Assembly: GCF_036127095.1 (NCBI RefSeq)
Contig: NZ_CP108006.1
Coordinates: forward strand, 5,881,501 to 5,945,500
DNA: 64,000 nucleotides
Source of the DNA: Streptomyces sp. NBC_00335
GTDB lineage: Bacteria > Actinomycetota > Actinomycetes > Streptomycetales > Streptomycetaceae
Reading direction: 5' to 3'
Part shown: positions 45,139 through 52,791 of the stretch, one piece after another
Layout: each line of letters begins with the position of its first letter
Position numbering within the stretch: the first letter of the stretch is position 1
The notes under the pieces: model-generated
What the model was told of the DNA's origin: nothing
Database searches by the model: none
The model's input: only the letters and a program-made list of their open reading frames with translations
Translations under genes and position numbers: made by a program

Positions 45139-45149
45139 GTAGGCAAACG
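45139..45149. promoter_or_regulatory. Probable repressor site upstream of int operon
   Basis: GTAGGCAAACG at 45139-45149 matches the sites at 45715-45726 and 45781-45793. Its position suits control of the leftward small gene and integrase by the adjacent XRE repressor. Confidence 0.5.
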
Positions 45150-45205
45150 ATGTCACACAGTTAGGTGAAATGTGGAGTATCGCGTCAGAAATGGTGGTGG
45201 ATCCG

Positions 45206-45694
45206 CTACGCCTCGTCGGCTTCGTCGCCAGCGGCGATCTGACGAAGAGCCCGCTGGATGCGGGTCCACTCCTGGAGGGCGGCACGCAGCTCGTCGGGGG
45301 CCATGTCGGCGGCTTCGCTGTCGTGCTTGAAGACCACCACTAGGCGGGACTTGGAGCCCGGCAGGGTGAGGTCGACGACTTCAGTTTCGAAGACCTGGCC
45401 GTCAGTGAGCTCGCGGGCGATCCGCAGGGGCATGCCTTCGGCGAAGCGGGGAGGGGCGGGTTCGCTCGTGCCTTCGGTGAGGATTCGGGCGGCGGTGCCC
45501 GGCTCCCACGACAGGGCCTTCTCGACCTTGCCGATCGAGGCGGGCATGCGCGTGCGCGGCCTGCCAGCTTCGAGGGACTGGATGGTCTGCCGGTTGACGC
45601 CGGCTTCGGTGGCGAGGTCGTCCTGACGGGCCAGGCCCAGGTGGTCACGCTGTGCCTTGATGGCGCGCCCGAGTCGCTTCCAGTCACGGTCCAT
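45206..45694 (-). CDS. XRE-family repressor-like regulator
   Basis: A 162-residue DNA-binding protein. The HTH is in LARQDDLATEAGVNRQTIQSLEAG (about residues 20-43). The C-terminal part (about 80-160) is alpha/beta and may mediate dimerisation; no LexA-type protease residues were recognised. The start is ATG 45694. It is divergent from the cro-like gene at 45906. The spacer carries inverted copies of GTAGGCAACCGC flanking the promoter region. Likely the lysogeny repressor. Confidence 0.82.
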   Translation of the reverse strand: MDRDWKRLGRAIKAQRDHLGLARQDDLATEAGVNRQTIQSLEAGRPRTRMPASIGKVEKALSWEPGTAARILTEGTSEPAPPRFAEGMPLRIARELTDGQVFETEVVDLTLPGSKSRLVVVFKHDSEAADMAPDELRAALQEWTRIQRALRQIAAGDEADEA

Positions 45695-45714
45695 GCGCAC
45701 ATGATGCCTCACGA

Positions 45715-45793
45715 GTAGGCAACCGCGCGTGGTCGGTTCAGGCCTTTTGACCTGCGCTTAAGGGTACGCACATGCCACCGGCGGTTGCCTTAC
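45715..45793. promoter_or_regulatory. Divergent switch region with inverted operator-like repeats
   Basis: GTAGGCAACCGC (45715-45726) faces GCGGTTGCCTTAC (45781-45793), matching at 12 of 13 positions once one base is gapped. Directly after lies a direct repeat of TTACGCGCC (about 45790-45808). The arrangement between the repressor and the cro-like gene fits a phage lysis/lysogeny operator. Confidence 0.65.
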
Positions 45794-45905
45794 GCGCCCT
45801 TACGCGCCTTCTCGCGCCCCCTGAGTCGATTCAAAGTCGATTGAAGTCGTTTCTTTGCTCCGAACTCCTTGCGTGAAGTCGATCCAATGTCTAACGTAAG
45901 TATCG

Positions 45906-46109
45906 ATGAAGCCCAACGGAGTTGCGATCCGGGCAATACGGGAGAGGAGCGGCTGCGGCCTGCGGGAACTCGAACGAAGAACAGGCCTGACCAGGCCCTT
46001 CCTCTCTCGGATCGAAACCGGAGACCGCGGCGCGTCTTCCTCAACGTTGCAGCTCATCGCAACGGCACTCGCCGTCCCACTCAAGGCAATCCTCAAGGAG
46101 GACACGTGA
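45906..46109 (+). CDS. Cro-like XRE HTH protein
   Basis: A 67-residue single-domain HTH protein. The HTH is GLRELERRTGLTRPFLSRIETG (about 18-39), followed by STLQLIATALAVPLKAIL, the usual XRE fourth and fifth helices. It is the first rightward gene of the element. Its stop overlaps the next start (GTGA). No strong ribosome site precedes ATG 45906, so a leaderless message is possible. Confidence 0.82.
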   Translation: MKPNGVAIRAIRERSGCGLRELERRTGLTRPFLSRIETGDRGASSSTLQLIATALAVPLKAILKEDT

Positions 46110-46366
46110 CCACGCCTCACACCGGGGTACTGCTCTCCATCGAAGAGCTTCCGCCCCTGCAGGATCACCGGCTGTACGAGGTTCACGAGGCCAGTCAGTA
46201 CACCCGCGTGAGCGCTCGCTGGCTGAATCGCGCTGCGGGCGCCGACCAGATCCAGCACACCCGGCTCGGGAAGTTCAAGCGGTGGAGTGCCCAGAACATC
46301 CGCGACATCGTCGCCGGCGTTCCGCATAAGCCGGCCCACAAGAGCCGGACCAAGTCTGCCGCCTAG
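46106..46366 (+). CDS. Small helix-turn-helix protein, excisionase-like
   Basis: An 86-residue protein. The segment LYEVHEASQYTRVSARWLNRAA has the shape of the HTH_17/excisionase DNA-binding helix, followed by a Lys/Arg-rich patch (HTRLGKFKRW) and a basic tail (HKPAHKSRTKSAA). It starts with GTG 46106 after AAGGAG and overlaps the cro-like gene by 4 bases. It may be the recombination directionality factor or a second early regulator. Confidence 0.7.
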   Translation: MTTPHTGVLLSIEELPPLQDHRLYEVHEASQYTRVSARWLNRAAGADQIQHTRLGKFKRWSAQNIRDIVAGVPHKPAHKSRTKSAA

Positions 46367-46468
46367 CTGCGGCTATGCGGCCCCGACCGCCGGGCCTTAC
46401 ACCGCCGGCCAGGGCCTCCCGAAGTACCGCCCCTCACTGCACCTGAATGCAGGAAGAAGAGGAACCCG

Positions 46469-46747
46469 ATGTCCCACATCATCGCCGGTGATCCGGCTCC
46501 CACCAACCTCACCGCTCATGAGGACCTGCGGAGCGCGCTCGCGCACAGCCGGTTCCTCCAGGACCCCGAGGGCATGGCTAGCGTCGCGATCGACGCCCTC
46601 CTCGACGCCTACCGCGCCGAGGTACTGACTGAGGCGCAAGCCCGGCTCGACGAGACGTTCCGGCTGGCGCCCCTCGCCGAGCGTGCTAGCGGCATCAACT
46701 TCGCCATCGGTGTCCTGATGTCGCTGCGCGGTGAGTCCCGTGGCTGA
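46469..46747 (+). CDS. Small hypothetical early protein
   Basis: A 92-residue, mostly helical acidic protein with a good AGAGGAA ribosome site before ATG 46469. No family recognised. It overlaps the next gene (GTGGCTGA). Confidence 0.65.
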   Translation: MSHIIAGDPAPTNLTAHEDLRSALAHSRFLQDPEGMASVAIDALLDAYRAEVLTEAQARLDETFRLAPLAERASGINFAIGVLMSLRGESRG

Positions 46748-47000
46748 CCTCCTCCCGCTCGACACGACGTCCCCGGCCATCGCCGGGCTGACCTGCCCGC
46801 CGGACGGCCGGTACACGCCGTCGGTGGACGAGCTGGTCCGCCAGGCCGCTGCGGCCCGCGAGCTGGCTGAGCACGCCGCCAAGCGCAAGTTGGCCCCCGG
46901 CGCCTACGTGCAGCGCGGCCTCGACATCGAGTGGCATCACGAGCTCGACGACCCGGCCGTCCCGTACAGCCCGTACCTGCAGCTCGGAGGCAAGGCGTGA
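46740..47000 (+). CDS. Small hypothetical early protein
   Basis: An 86-residue protein starting with GTG 46740 (GGTGAG five bases upstream; GTG 46731 is the alternative). Central Ala/Arg/Lys helix (RQAAAARELAEHAAKRKL) and a C-terminal DIEWHHELDDPAVPYSPYL. Overlaps the next gene by 4 bases. No family recognised. Confidence 0.6.
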   Translation: MADLLPLDTTSPAIAGLTCPPDGRYTPSVDELVRQAAAARELAEHAAKRKLAPGAYVQRGLDIEWHHELDDPAVPYSPYLQLGGKA

Positions 47001-47212
47001 GCACCACAGTTGGCACGCTCGCCGTGCACCTGACGGCGGACCCCGCCGAGATCCAGGCCGGAAGTGCAGGTCAGTACACGTGGCTGCGGCTCGGCCCGGT
47101 CACCCTGCACAGCGACGGATCCAGCCCGGAGGCTCTCCGCACCATGGCTGCCGCTCTGCTGGAGCAGGCCCGCCACATGGAGTCGGCCGTCGCGCTGGTG
47201 AGTGCGGCATGA
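46997..47212 (+). CDS. Small hypothetical early protein
   Basis: A 71-residue protein. GTG 46997 follows GGAGG. The sequence LRLGPVTLHSDGSSPEALRTMAAALLEQA predicts beta strands then a helix (split). 4-base overlaps with both neighbours indicate translational coupling. No family recognised. Confidence 0.6.
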   Translation: MSTTVGTLAVHLTADPAEIQAGSAGQYTWLRLGPVTLHSDGSSPEALRTMAAALLEQARHMESAVALVSAA

Positions 47213-47397
47213 CCGCCTTGCTGCCGCAGCTCGCGGATCAGGAGATGGCCGCGCTGGTCGAGGTGGAGGCGGAGTTCGCCCGCCGAGCCCAAGGCTCCAG
47301 CCCGTGGTCGGACTCCAAGTTTCTCGACGAAATCCAGGCCGTCCACGTCCGGTTCAACCGGTTCCGGCACTACCAGCAGAAGGCGGTGGCGGCATGA
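47209..47397 (+). CDS. Small hypothetical early protein
   Basis: A 62-residue helical protein starting ATG 47209 in a 4-base overlap. It ends with RFRHYQQKAVAA. No family recognised. Confidence 0.55.
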   Translation: MTALLPQLADQEMAALVEVEAEFARRAQGSSPWSDSKFLDEIQAVHVRFNRFRHYQQKAVAA

Positions 47398-47693
47398 CGA
47401 CCTACCTGCATGACGGTGTCGAGTTCGATCTCGACTGCGAGTTCGTCGCGGTGACCGGCGTGATCTGGATGTGGACCGGAGGCTGGTCGCCGGCGGCTGA
47501 GCCGATGCTTCGGTCAGACGGTCCGGGTGTGGATCTGCCGCTGCCGGACGCGTACTACTACCACGGCCCGCTGATCCCGCGCCGTCCGAAGCTGAAGACG
47601 CTCATGTCGGCGGCGTTCACCAAGTCTCTGGACGCCGGCTATGTCGAGGACGTCGAGTCCTACGGCGCCCGCATCGACGCGGGGAGCCTGTGA
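47394..47693 (+). CDS. Small hypothetical early protein
   Basis: A 99-residue protein with a Trp-rich centre (VIWMWTGGW) and PDAYYYHGPLIPRRPK. ATG 47394 overlaps the previous stop by 4 bases. The pattern resembles other streptomycete phage proteins of unknown role. Confidence 0.6.
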   Translation: MTTYLHDGVEFDLDCEFVAVTGVIWMWTGGWSPAAEPMLRSDGPGVDLPLPDAYYYHGPLIPRRPKLKTLMSAAFTKSLDAGYVEDVESYGARIDAGSL

Positions 47694-47935
47694 TGGGGCT
47701 GGAGATGGACCGTCACGACCGGCTGATGGCGGGAACGGCTGGGCACAACTCGCCGGAGGAGCGTGAGGCGGCTGCCGCTTACGTCGCCCGCCGCGCTGAG
47801 GGCGACGCCGACCGTGACTTCCTGATGGCCGCCCTCGGACTCGTCAGCCCGGCCCGCACCGTGGCGCTGGCCGCCGCCTCGCTCCTGCTCCTCGCCCTCG
47901 GGCACCGAATCCAGACCGGAGGCCACCATGCCTGA
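47693..47935 (+). CDS. Small predicted membrane protein
   Basis: An 80-residue protein with one predicted C-terminal transmembrane helix (ARTVALAAASLLLLALG). ATG 47693 is six bases after GGGGAG; GTG 47690 is possible. The N-terminal half is charged and helical (SPEEREAAAAYVARRAEGDADRD). Role unknown; position in the early region suggests a host-membrane function such as exclusion, but this is only inference. Confidence 0.6.
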   Translation: MGLEMDRHDRLMAGTAGHNSPEEREAAAAYVARRAEGDADRDFLMAALGLVSPARTVALAAASLLLLALGHRIQTGGHHA

Positions 47936-48110
47936 GCCCATCCGCATCGACATGAACGACAAGGACGGCGAGGCCTTCGGGGCGGCCTTCATGGAAGCCC
48001 TCTTCACCGGTCGGCCGCTGGTGATGTTCGACAGCGCGAACCCTGAGGCTGGTGAGGTCGGCATGGGGCTGGACCTGGACGTGGTCGAGGGCGGTGCCTC
48101 CGATGCATGA
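47928..48110 (+). CDS. Small acidic hypothetical protein
   Basis: A 60-residue acidic protein with GGAGG before ATG 47928, overlapping both neighbours. No family recognised. Confidence 0.55.
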   Translation: MPEPIRIDMNDKDGEAFGAAFMEALFTGRPLVMFDSANPEAGEVGMGLDLDVVEGGASDA

Positions 48111-48495
48111 GCCGATGAGTCCGCAGCGGGAGGCGATCGTCCGCCGCGAGATGGCCGATACCACCTACGGCAACACCTGGCACATCCGCGAGAACACGGT
48201 CGAAGGAACCGACGTCTGGGAGGTCACCCACGAGGGGGCTGTTCTGGCGACGCTGCCCGCCTGGGCTGGGCACCTGGCCATGGAGATCGCCGACGCCCCG
48301 GACAACATCCGCCAGCTGTTCGCCTCAGTCGACCAACTCCGCGCCGAGCTGGCCGAGGCCACGATCAAGTTGGCGATCGCCGAGCGGCGGAACAAGGAAC
48401 TGGCCAACACGCTGGTTGAGCGCGACGTCCAGATCGCCGGACTCCTCGCTGACGAGGTCGACCTCAGCGACGAGCAGGCAGGAGTCCCCGCGTGA
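48103..48495 (+). CDS. Hypothetical protein with C-terminal coiled coil
   Basis: A 130-residue protein. The N-terminal half (GNTWHIRENTVEGTDVWEVTHEG) looks like a small beta-rich domain; residues 75-120 form a heptad-like helix ending in an acidic tail (DEVDLSDEQAG). ATG 48103 overlaps the previous gene. No family recognised. Confidence 0.6.
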   Translation: MHEPMSPQREAIVRREMADTTYGNTWHIRENTVEGTDVWEVTHEGAVLATLPAWAGHLAMEIADAPDNIRQLFASVDQLRAELAEATIKLAIAERRNKELANTLVERDVQIAGLLADEVDLSDEQAGVPA

Positions 48496-48773
48496 GCCGC
48501 CTCCTCGTCGAGGTCGACGGACAGACCGTGCCTCTGACCGACTGCTTCTGGGTTCGCGCCGACAAGAACGGCTGTGCATACGGCTCGATGGTCGGCCACG
48601 CGGCGGCCACCCCGGAGCAGGCCCACCTCGAGTTCACTCCCCGAACCCGAGAGCGCGATCGCGAGGTCCGCCAGGGCTACACGATCCGGCTCCTCACCCG
48701 CGAGCAGTGGCGACAGCAAGCGCAGCCCTGCTTCCTCGGCCAGTGCAAGCACCGGAAGGCGGCAACAGCATGA
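48492..48773 (+). CDS. Hypothetical protein
   Basis: A 93-residue protein starting GTG 48492 in a 4-base overlap. It has the ending CFLGQCKHRK with a CxxxxCxH pattern that could bind metal. No family recognised. Confidence 0.6.
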   Translation: MSRLLVEVDGQTVPLTDCFWVRADKNGCAYGSMVGHAAATPEQAHLEFTPRTRERDREVRQGYTIRLLTREQWRQQAQPCFLGQCKHRKAATA

Positions 48774-49153
48774 GCCTCCTCGACATAGCGCGCCCCCACG
48801 GCCGTCACCGCGCGGTCGACGAGGTCCAGCGGCTCCGCTCCCAGTTGGTGCCGCTGCTGATCCTGATCTGCGACCTGTCCCGCCGGCTCGCGGTAGCGAC
48901 CGCCGGGTGGGATGCGGCGAACGCGAAGGCCAACCGCCTCTCCAGCATCGAGGAGACCGCGGCCGAGGCCACGCGCCAGCTGCAAGCCCAGACCGCCGAA
49001 CTCCGGGAGCTGCGGGCCTTCAAGGCCAACGCCACCGCAGTCAGCTCCCTCACCGCGCATCCGGCGGTCACGGAGACGCAGCCGATCCCGGTCCTGCCGC
49101 TGCACCTGTCGCCGCTCGCTGGCGTCAGCCCGAGCCACGTGCCGGGCTTCTGA
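48770..49153 (+). CDS. Hypothetical coiled-coil protein
   Basis: A 127-residue protein. Residues about 15-85 are helical with heptads (LRSQLVPLLILICDLSRRL; ETAAEATRQLQAQTAELREL). The C terminus is Pro-rich. ATG 48770 overlaps the previous stop. It closes the run of 4-base-overlapping early genes. No family recognised. Confidence 0.6.
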   Translation: MSLLDIARPHGRHRAVDEVQRLRSQLVPLLILICDLSRRLAVATAGWDAANAKANRLSSIEETAAEATRQLQAQTAELRELRAFKANATAVSSLTAHPAVTETQPIPVLPLHLSPLAGVSPSHVPGF

Positions 49154-49268
49154 TCCCGTCCGCCGCCGGATGACCACAGGCCGACGGCGGACGCACCAAC
49201 CACACGCAGGACGCCCCCGCCGCGGCGAATGCGGCAGGGGCGCACCCCAAGCATCCCAGGAGACAAGC

Positions 49269-49910
49269 ATGTCAGTACGTCTCAGCGCCTACGACCTGCA
49301 CAAGGCACTCACTCAGATCGCCCCGCATGTCAGCGACGACTTCGCCCTCCCCGTCCTCAACGCTGCACGCCTCGAGGTCGACGGCGGCAACCTCTTCGCC
49401 ATTGCCACCGACCGCTTCACGATGGCCGTCGCCCGCATCGGCATCGTCGAGACCGCGACGTGGCAGGCCCACATCCCGTCCGAGCAACTGCCGACCGTCA
49501 TCGCCTGGCTCGACGCTGCGGGCACCGTCACCATCACGCTCGAGGCCGCTGCGGACGGGGACCTCACTCGCCTCACATTCGACGACGGCGCAGGCGGGCT
49601 GCGGATCGACACCGACACCAGCGGCGCCAGCCATTTCCCGGACTGGCGGAAGTACGTGAGCGAGCACCTGTCGGAGCCGTCCGAGCCGATCTTGGGCAGT
49701 GGGCTCGACGCGGGCTTCCTTGCCCGATGGCGGCACGCCGGGGAGAGGTTCCGCGCCTCGCAGGCTGGCTCCCACAAGCCGCTCATCCTGATGGACGACG
49801 ACGCCACGTTCATCGGCATGCAGATGCCCGTCCGATGGGAATCCGCGGGCCGAGACGAGCTAGTCGGTCAGTGGGTCCGCATCCTGGCGCCCGTCGCGGC
49901 AACCGCCTGA
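49269..49910 (+). CDS. Short DNA sliding clamp-like protein (DnaN-related)
   Basis: A 213-residue protein that resembles bacterial beta clamps in key places: LPVLNAARLEVDGGNLFAIATDR (split) matches the first-domain strand/helix pattern, FPDWRKYV matches the FPDYR segment, and the end MQMPVRW matches the usual MPMR C terminus. It has room for only two of the three clamp domains. ATG 49269 has AGGAG upstream. It opens the recombination/replication block. It may tether the replisome or the neighbouring nuclease to DNA (inference). Confidence 0.7.
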   Translation: MSVRLSAYDLHKALTQIAPHVSDDFALPVLNAARLEVDGGNLFAIATDRFTMAVARIGIVETATWQAHIPSEQLPTVIAWLDAAGTVTITLEAAADGDLTRLTFDDGAGGLRIDTDTSGASHFPDWRKYVSEHLSEPSEPILGSGLDAGFLARWRHAGERFRASQAGSHKPLILMDDDATFIGMQMPVRWESAGRDELVGQWVRILAPVAATA

Positions 49911-50020
49911 CCATCCCCGACCGGCCGTCGAGCAGCGACCCCAACGCAGCTCCGGCCACCGGCCCTCGCTCCGCCTTCCCCGACGGGGCGAGGGCCGACC
50001 CATCCCGAAAGCAGGACCAC

Positions 50021-50254
50021 ATGCCCGTCCGACTCGGCCGCTGGGAGATCGACATCTTCCGCAGCGTCCTCCACATCCACCGCGGCCCCGACCCGCACTG
50101 CCCCGACTGCGACGGCTCCGGCGAGACCTTCCACCTCGGCATCGGCCAGGCCGACGACGAAGCCTGGGAGATCAGCGACTTCTGCAACTGCTGGAACCCC
50201 GTCGGCGCCCGCATCCGCCTCTGGCCCCGTCGCACAGAGAGGGTCCCCTTCTGA
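50021..50254 (+). CDS. Small zinc-finger-like protein
   Basis: A 77-residue protein with CPDCDGSGE, the DnaJ-type CxxCxGxG half-site, and a second pair CNCW about 30 residues later. ATG 50021 follows an A/G-rich site; its stop overlaps the YqaJ start (TGATG). Possibly a DNA- or nuclease-associated zinc module. Confidence 0.65.
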   Translation: MPVRLGRWEIDIFRSVLHIHRGPDPHCPDCDGSGETFHLGIGQADDEAWEISDFCNCWNPVGARIRLWPRRTERVPF

Positions 50255-51114
50255 TGGCCGCCATCGAGACCCCGACCGGGATCCTGCTCGGCACCTTCAC
50301 CCCCGGCACCCCGGAGTGGGACGAGGCCCGCGCCGGCCTCTGCATCACCGCCACTCAGATCGCCGCGGTCATGGGCTGCTCGCCCTGGTCGAACCGCTTC
50401 CAGCTGTGGCACGCGAAGTCCGGCCTCCGAGTCCCGCCGTTCGTCGTCACTCCGCAGATCGAATGGGGCAACCGGCTGGAACCCGCGGTCGGCGCCAAGT
50501 TCGCCGACGAGCACCCCGAGATGGCGCTCGCCCCCACCGGAACCTGGCGCCACCAGGACCGGCCGTGGCAGCGGGCGACTCCCGACCTGCTCGGCAGCGA
50601 GCTCGTCGAGATCAAGACCAGCCCCGTCGCCAACGAATGGGACGAAGGGGTCCCGCTCCACTACTACTGCCAGGCCCAGTGGCAGCTCGACACCCTCGGG
50701 CTCGACGTCTGCCACGTCGCGGTTTTGATCGCCGGCCACGACTACCGCGAGTACGTCGTCGAGTACGACGCCGACGACGCCGCCACGATGCGGACCGCGG
50801 CTGAGGACTTCCTCGCCACGGTCCTCAACGGGCAGCGGCCGGCCATCGACGACAGCGAGATCACGTACAACACGATCCGCGTTCAGCCCGACCGCTACGA
50901 CGTGATCGACGTCCAGATCCCGCCGGACCTCGCAGAGCTGTACGCGACCCGACGCGAGTACGCCAAGGCCGCAGACGCCGAGTACACGGAGGCCAAGTCG
51001 CTCCTGCTCGACGCCCTCGGCAACGGCCGCAACGCCGTCATCGGTGACCAGCGGATCGCCTACCGAACCGCCCGCGAAAACGGCTCGACCATCGCCCTCC
51101 AGCCCGCCCGATAG
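50254..51114 (+). CDS. YqaJ-type phage exonuclease
   Basis: A 286-residue lambda-Exo-like (PD-D/ExK) recombinase nuclease. The core residues are visible: Glu76 in WGNRLEP, Asp111 in RATPD, Glu119-x-Lys121 in VEIKTS and Gln140 in YYCQAQWQL. It would degrade one strand of linear double-stranded DNA to give 3' overhangs for annealing. It is followed eight bases later by the Sak4-like ATPase, a typical two-gene recombination module. Confidence 0.9.
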   Translation: MAAIETPTGILLGTFTPGTPEWDEARAGLCITATQIAAVMGCSPWSNRFQLWHAKSGLRVPPFVVTPQIEWGNRLEPAVGAKFADEHPEMALAPTGTWRHQDRPWQRATPDLLGSELVEIKTSPVANEWDEGVPLHYYCQAQWQLDTLGLDVCHVAVLIAGHDYREYVVEYDADDAATMRTAAEDFLATVLNGQRPAIDDSEITYNTIRVQPDRYDVIDVQIPPDLAELYATRREYAKAADAEYTEAKSLLLDALGNGRNAVIGDQRIAYRTARENGSTIALQPAR

Positions 51115-51122
51115 GAGTCACC

Positions 51123-52088
51123 ATGTCCCGCCTGCAGGGCAACAGCGGCCAGCCGGCCAGCAACGAGTACGACGACGGTCCGTTCGTCTTCCAGCCCGCC
51201 ACGAAGGACGGCCAGAAGGCCCGTCTGTCCATCCAGGGCCCTTCCGGGTCCGGAAAGACGTGGACTGGCCTCCAGATCGCCGCAGGCCTTGCCGAGGGCC
51301 AGCGCTTCGCGGTCATCGACACCGAGCGCGGCGCCGCCGCCCTGTACGTCAACGACATCGACGCCCAGTTCGACACCCTCCCCATGCACCGCTACGACCC
51401 CCGAGACCTGATCAAGGCACTCGCCGCAGCAGGCGCTGCCAAGTATCCGGTCGCGATGGTCGACTCGCTCAGCCACTACTGGAAGGGCACCGACGGCACC
51501 CTCGACCAGGTCGAGAAGTTCGCCAAGGCCAAGTTCGGCGGGAACACCTTCGCCGGCTGGGGGCCCGGCGGCGACCTGCAGAACGAAATGATCGAAGCCC
51601 TCATGGCCTACCCCGGCCACGTCGTCGCCACGATGCGCTCCTCCCGCAAGTGGGTCCTTGTCGAGAACGAGCGCGGCCAGAAGGCCCCTGTGGACATGGG
51701 AATGAAGGCCCAGCAGCGCAAGGACATCGAGTTCGAGTTCGGCGTCGCCGCCGAGATGAACGTCGACAACCAGCTCCGCTTCATCAAGAGCCGCTGCCCC
51801 GCGTTCCGGGGACTGGAGCTCGACCGCCCCGACGGGGCCGTCGACATCGCCAAGCCCTACCTGGAGTGGCTGCGGTCCGGTGCCAAGGAGATCGACACCG
51901 GCGCGTGGATCGACGCGGCCAGCGCCGAGGACGCCACCCCGGCCAGCCTCTTGGCCCTGTACCGCGAAGTCGAAGCGGCCAGCGCGCTCGCCACCCCGCT
52001 CATGCACCCCGAGTCCGGACAGCCGACCAGCCTCGGCGACTACATCCGGATGCGCGGCGCCGCCCTCAAGGCCGCCGCCCAGCAGTAG
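51123..52088 (+). CDS. Sak4-like RecA-fold ATPase
   Basis: A 321-residue phage ATPase. Walker A is GPSGSGKT (39-46), an acidic residue follows in VIDTERG (64-70), and Walker B is VAMVDS (110-115). The fold matches the RecA-core Sak4 family (AAA_24), which promotes single-strand annealing with SSB in phage recombination. It is directly downstream of the YqaJ nuclease. No SSB gene is seen in the window. A hairpin terminator follows at 52095. Confidence 0.87.
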   Translation: MSRLQGNSGQPASNEYDDGPFVFQPATKDGQKARLSIQGPSGSGKTWTGLQIAAGLAEGQRFAVIDTERGAAALYVNDIDAQFDTLPMHRYDPRDLIKALAAAGAAKYPVAMVDSLSHYWKGTDGTLDQVEKFAKAKFGGNTFAGWGPGGDLQNEMIEALMAYPGHVVATMRSSRKWVLVENERGQKAPVDMGMKAQQRKDIEFEFGVAAEMNVDNQLRFIKSRCPAFRGLELDRPDGAVDIAKPYLEWLRSGAKEIDTGAWIDAASAEDATPASLLALYREVEAASALATPLMHPESGQPTSLGDYIRMRGAALKAAAQQ

Positions 52089-52094
52089 CAGTTC

Positions 52095-52125
52095 GGGCGG
52101 CTCTCGCCCGAAACGAGAGCCGCCC
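52095..52125. terminator. Hairpin terminator after Sak4-like gene
   Basis: Arms GGGCGGCTCTCG (52095-52106) and complement (52114-52125), 7-base loop, 6 bases after the stop codon. Confidence 0.82.
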
Positions 52126-52159
52126 ACCCCAGTGAACCGCACGCGAGAGGACTCACGCC

Positions 52160-52525
52160 ATGCCCCGTCAACTCACCCTCGCCGAACGCCTCGCCACCGC
52201 CGAGAAGGACATCCAACTGGCCACGATCCGCCAGCAGTCCAGCTGGGACGCGTTCATCGTCCAGCAGGCCGTCCTCCACTTCGGCGAGATCGCCACCACC
52301 TTCTCCTGCAACGACATCCGCCACCTCCTCCCCGAGATGGGCCGCGGCTTCGTCGGCGCCGCCATCAACGGCCTGAGCCACGGCGGAATCATCGAGAAGA
52401 CGGGCGACCGAGTCCCCTCCGACCTGCCCAGCACCAAGGCCCACGAGATCCGCGTCTGGCGACTCACCGGCCGCGGCCACGAGATAGCCGCGAAGCGCCG
52501 TGACCGCCGACGGGAGGCTGCGTGA
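52160..52525 (+). CDS. Hypothetical protein, possible winged helix
   Basis: A 121-residue protein. Residues 35-100 (FSCNDIRHLLPEMGRGFVGAAINGLSHGGIIEKTG, split, then VWRLTGRGHEIA) have the helix-helix-wing pattern of a MarR/ArsR-like fold. ATG 52160 has GAGAGG upstream. It is 71 bases after the Sak4-like gene. Likely a DNA-binding protein of the recombination/replication block. Confidence 0.65.
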   Translation: MPRQLTLAERLATAEKDIQLATIRQQSSWDAFIVQQAVLHFGEIATTFSCNDIRHLLPEMGRGFVGAAINGLSHGGIIEKTGDRVPSDLPSTKAHEIRVWRLTGRGHEIAAKRRDRRREAA

Positions 52526-52791
52526 TGGAAACCCTCATCGACCTCGCCATCGTCGTCTTCGTCTTCACCGCCGCCTGGGTCATCCGCCGGCTCACCCGCG
52601 ACGACGACACCCAGCAGCCGGCCACGAGGGTCTCGCCCCGCCAGCAATTCCTCGCTGACCTCGCCGCCTACCGGGCCCTCCGCGACAACGGCATCGAGCA
52701 ACAGCCAGGTGACCCGTACAGCGACACCCGCATCGAAGCCGAGCTCCTCTTCATCCCCACCCAGCGCCAGCCCAGGAAGGAACAGCCGTGA
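52525..52791 (+). CDS. Small predicted membrane protein
   Basis: An 88-residue protein with an N-terminal transmembrane helix (IDLAIVVFVFTAAWVI) and a hydrophilic tail. ATG 52525 is seven bases after GGGAGG. Function unknown. Confidence 0.65.
   Translation: METLIDLAIVVFVFTAAWVIRRLTRDDDTQQPATRVSPRQQFLADLAAYRALRDNGIEQQPGDPYSDTRIEAELLFIPTQRQPRKEQP

Noticed and set aside
45800..46339. Minus-strand gene opposite the cro-like gene
   Set aside because: It would run through the operator region and antisense to two coupled HTH genes, with no motif of its own.
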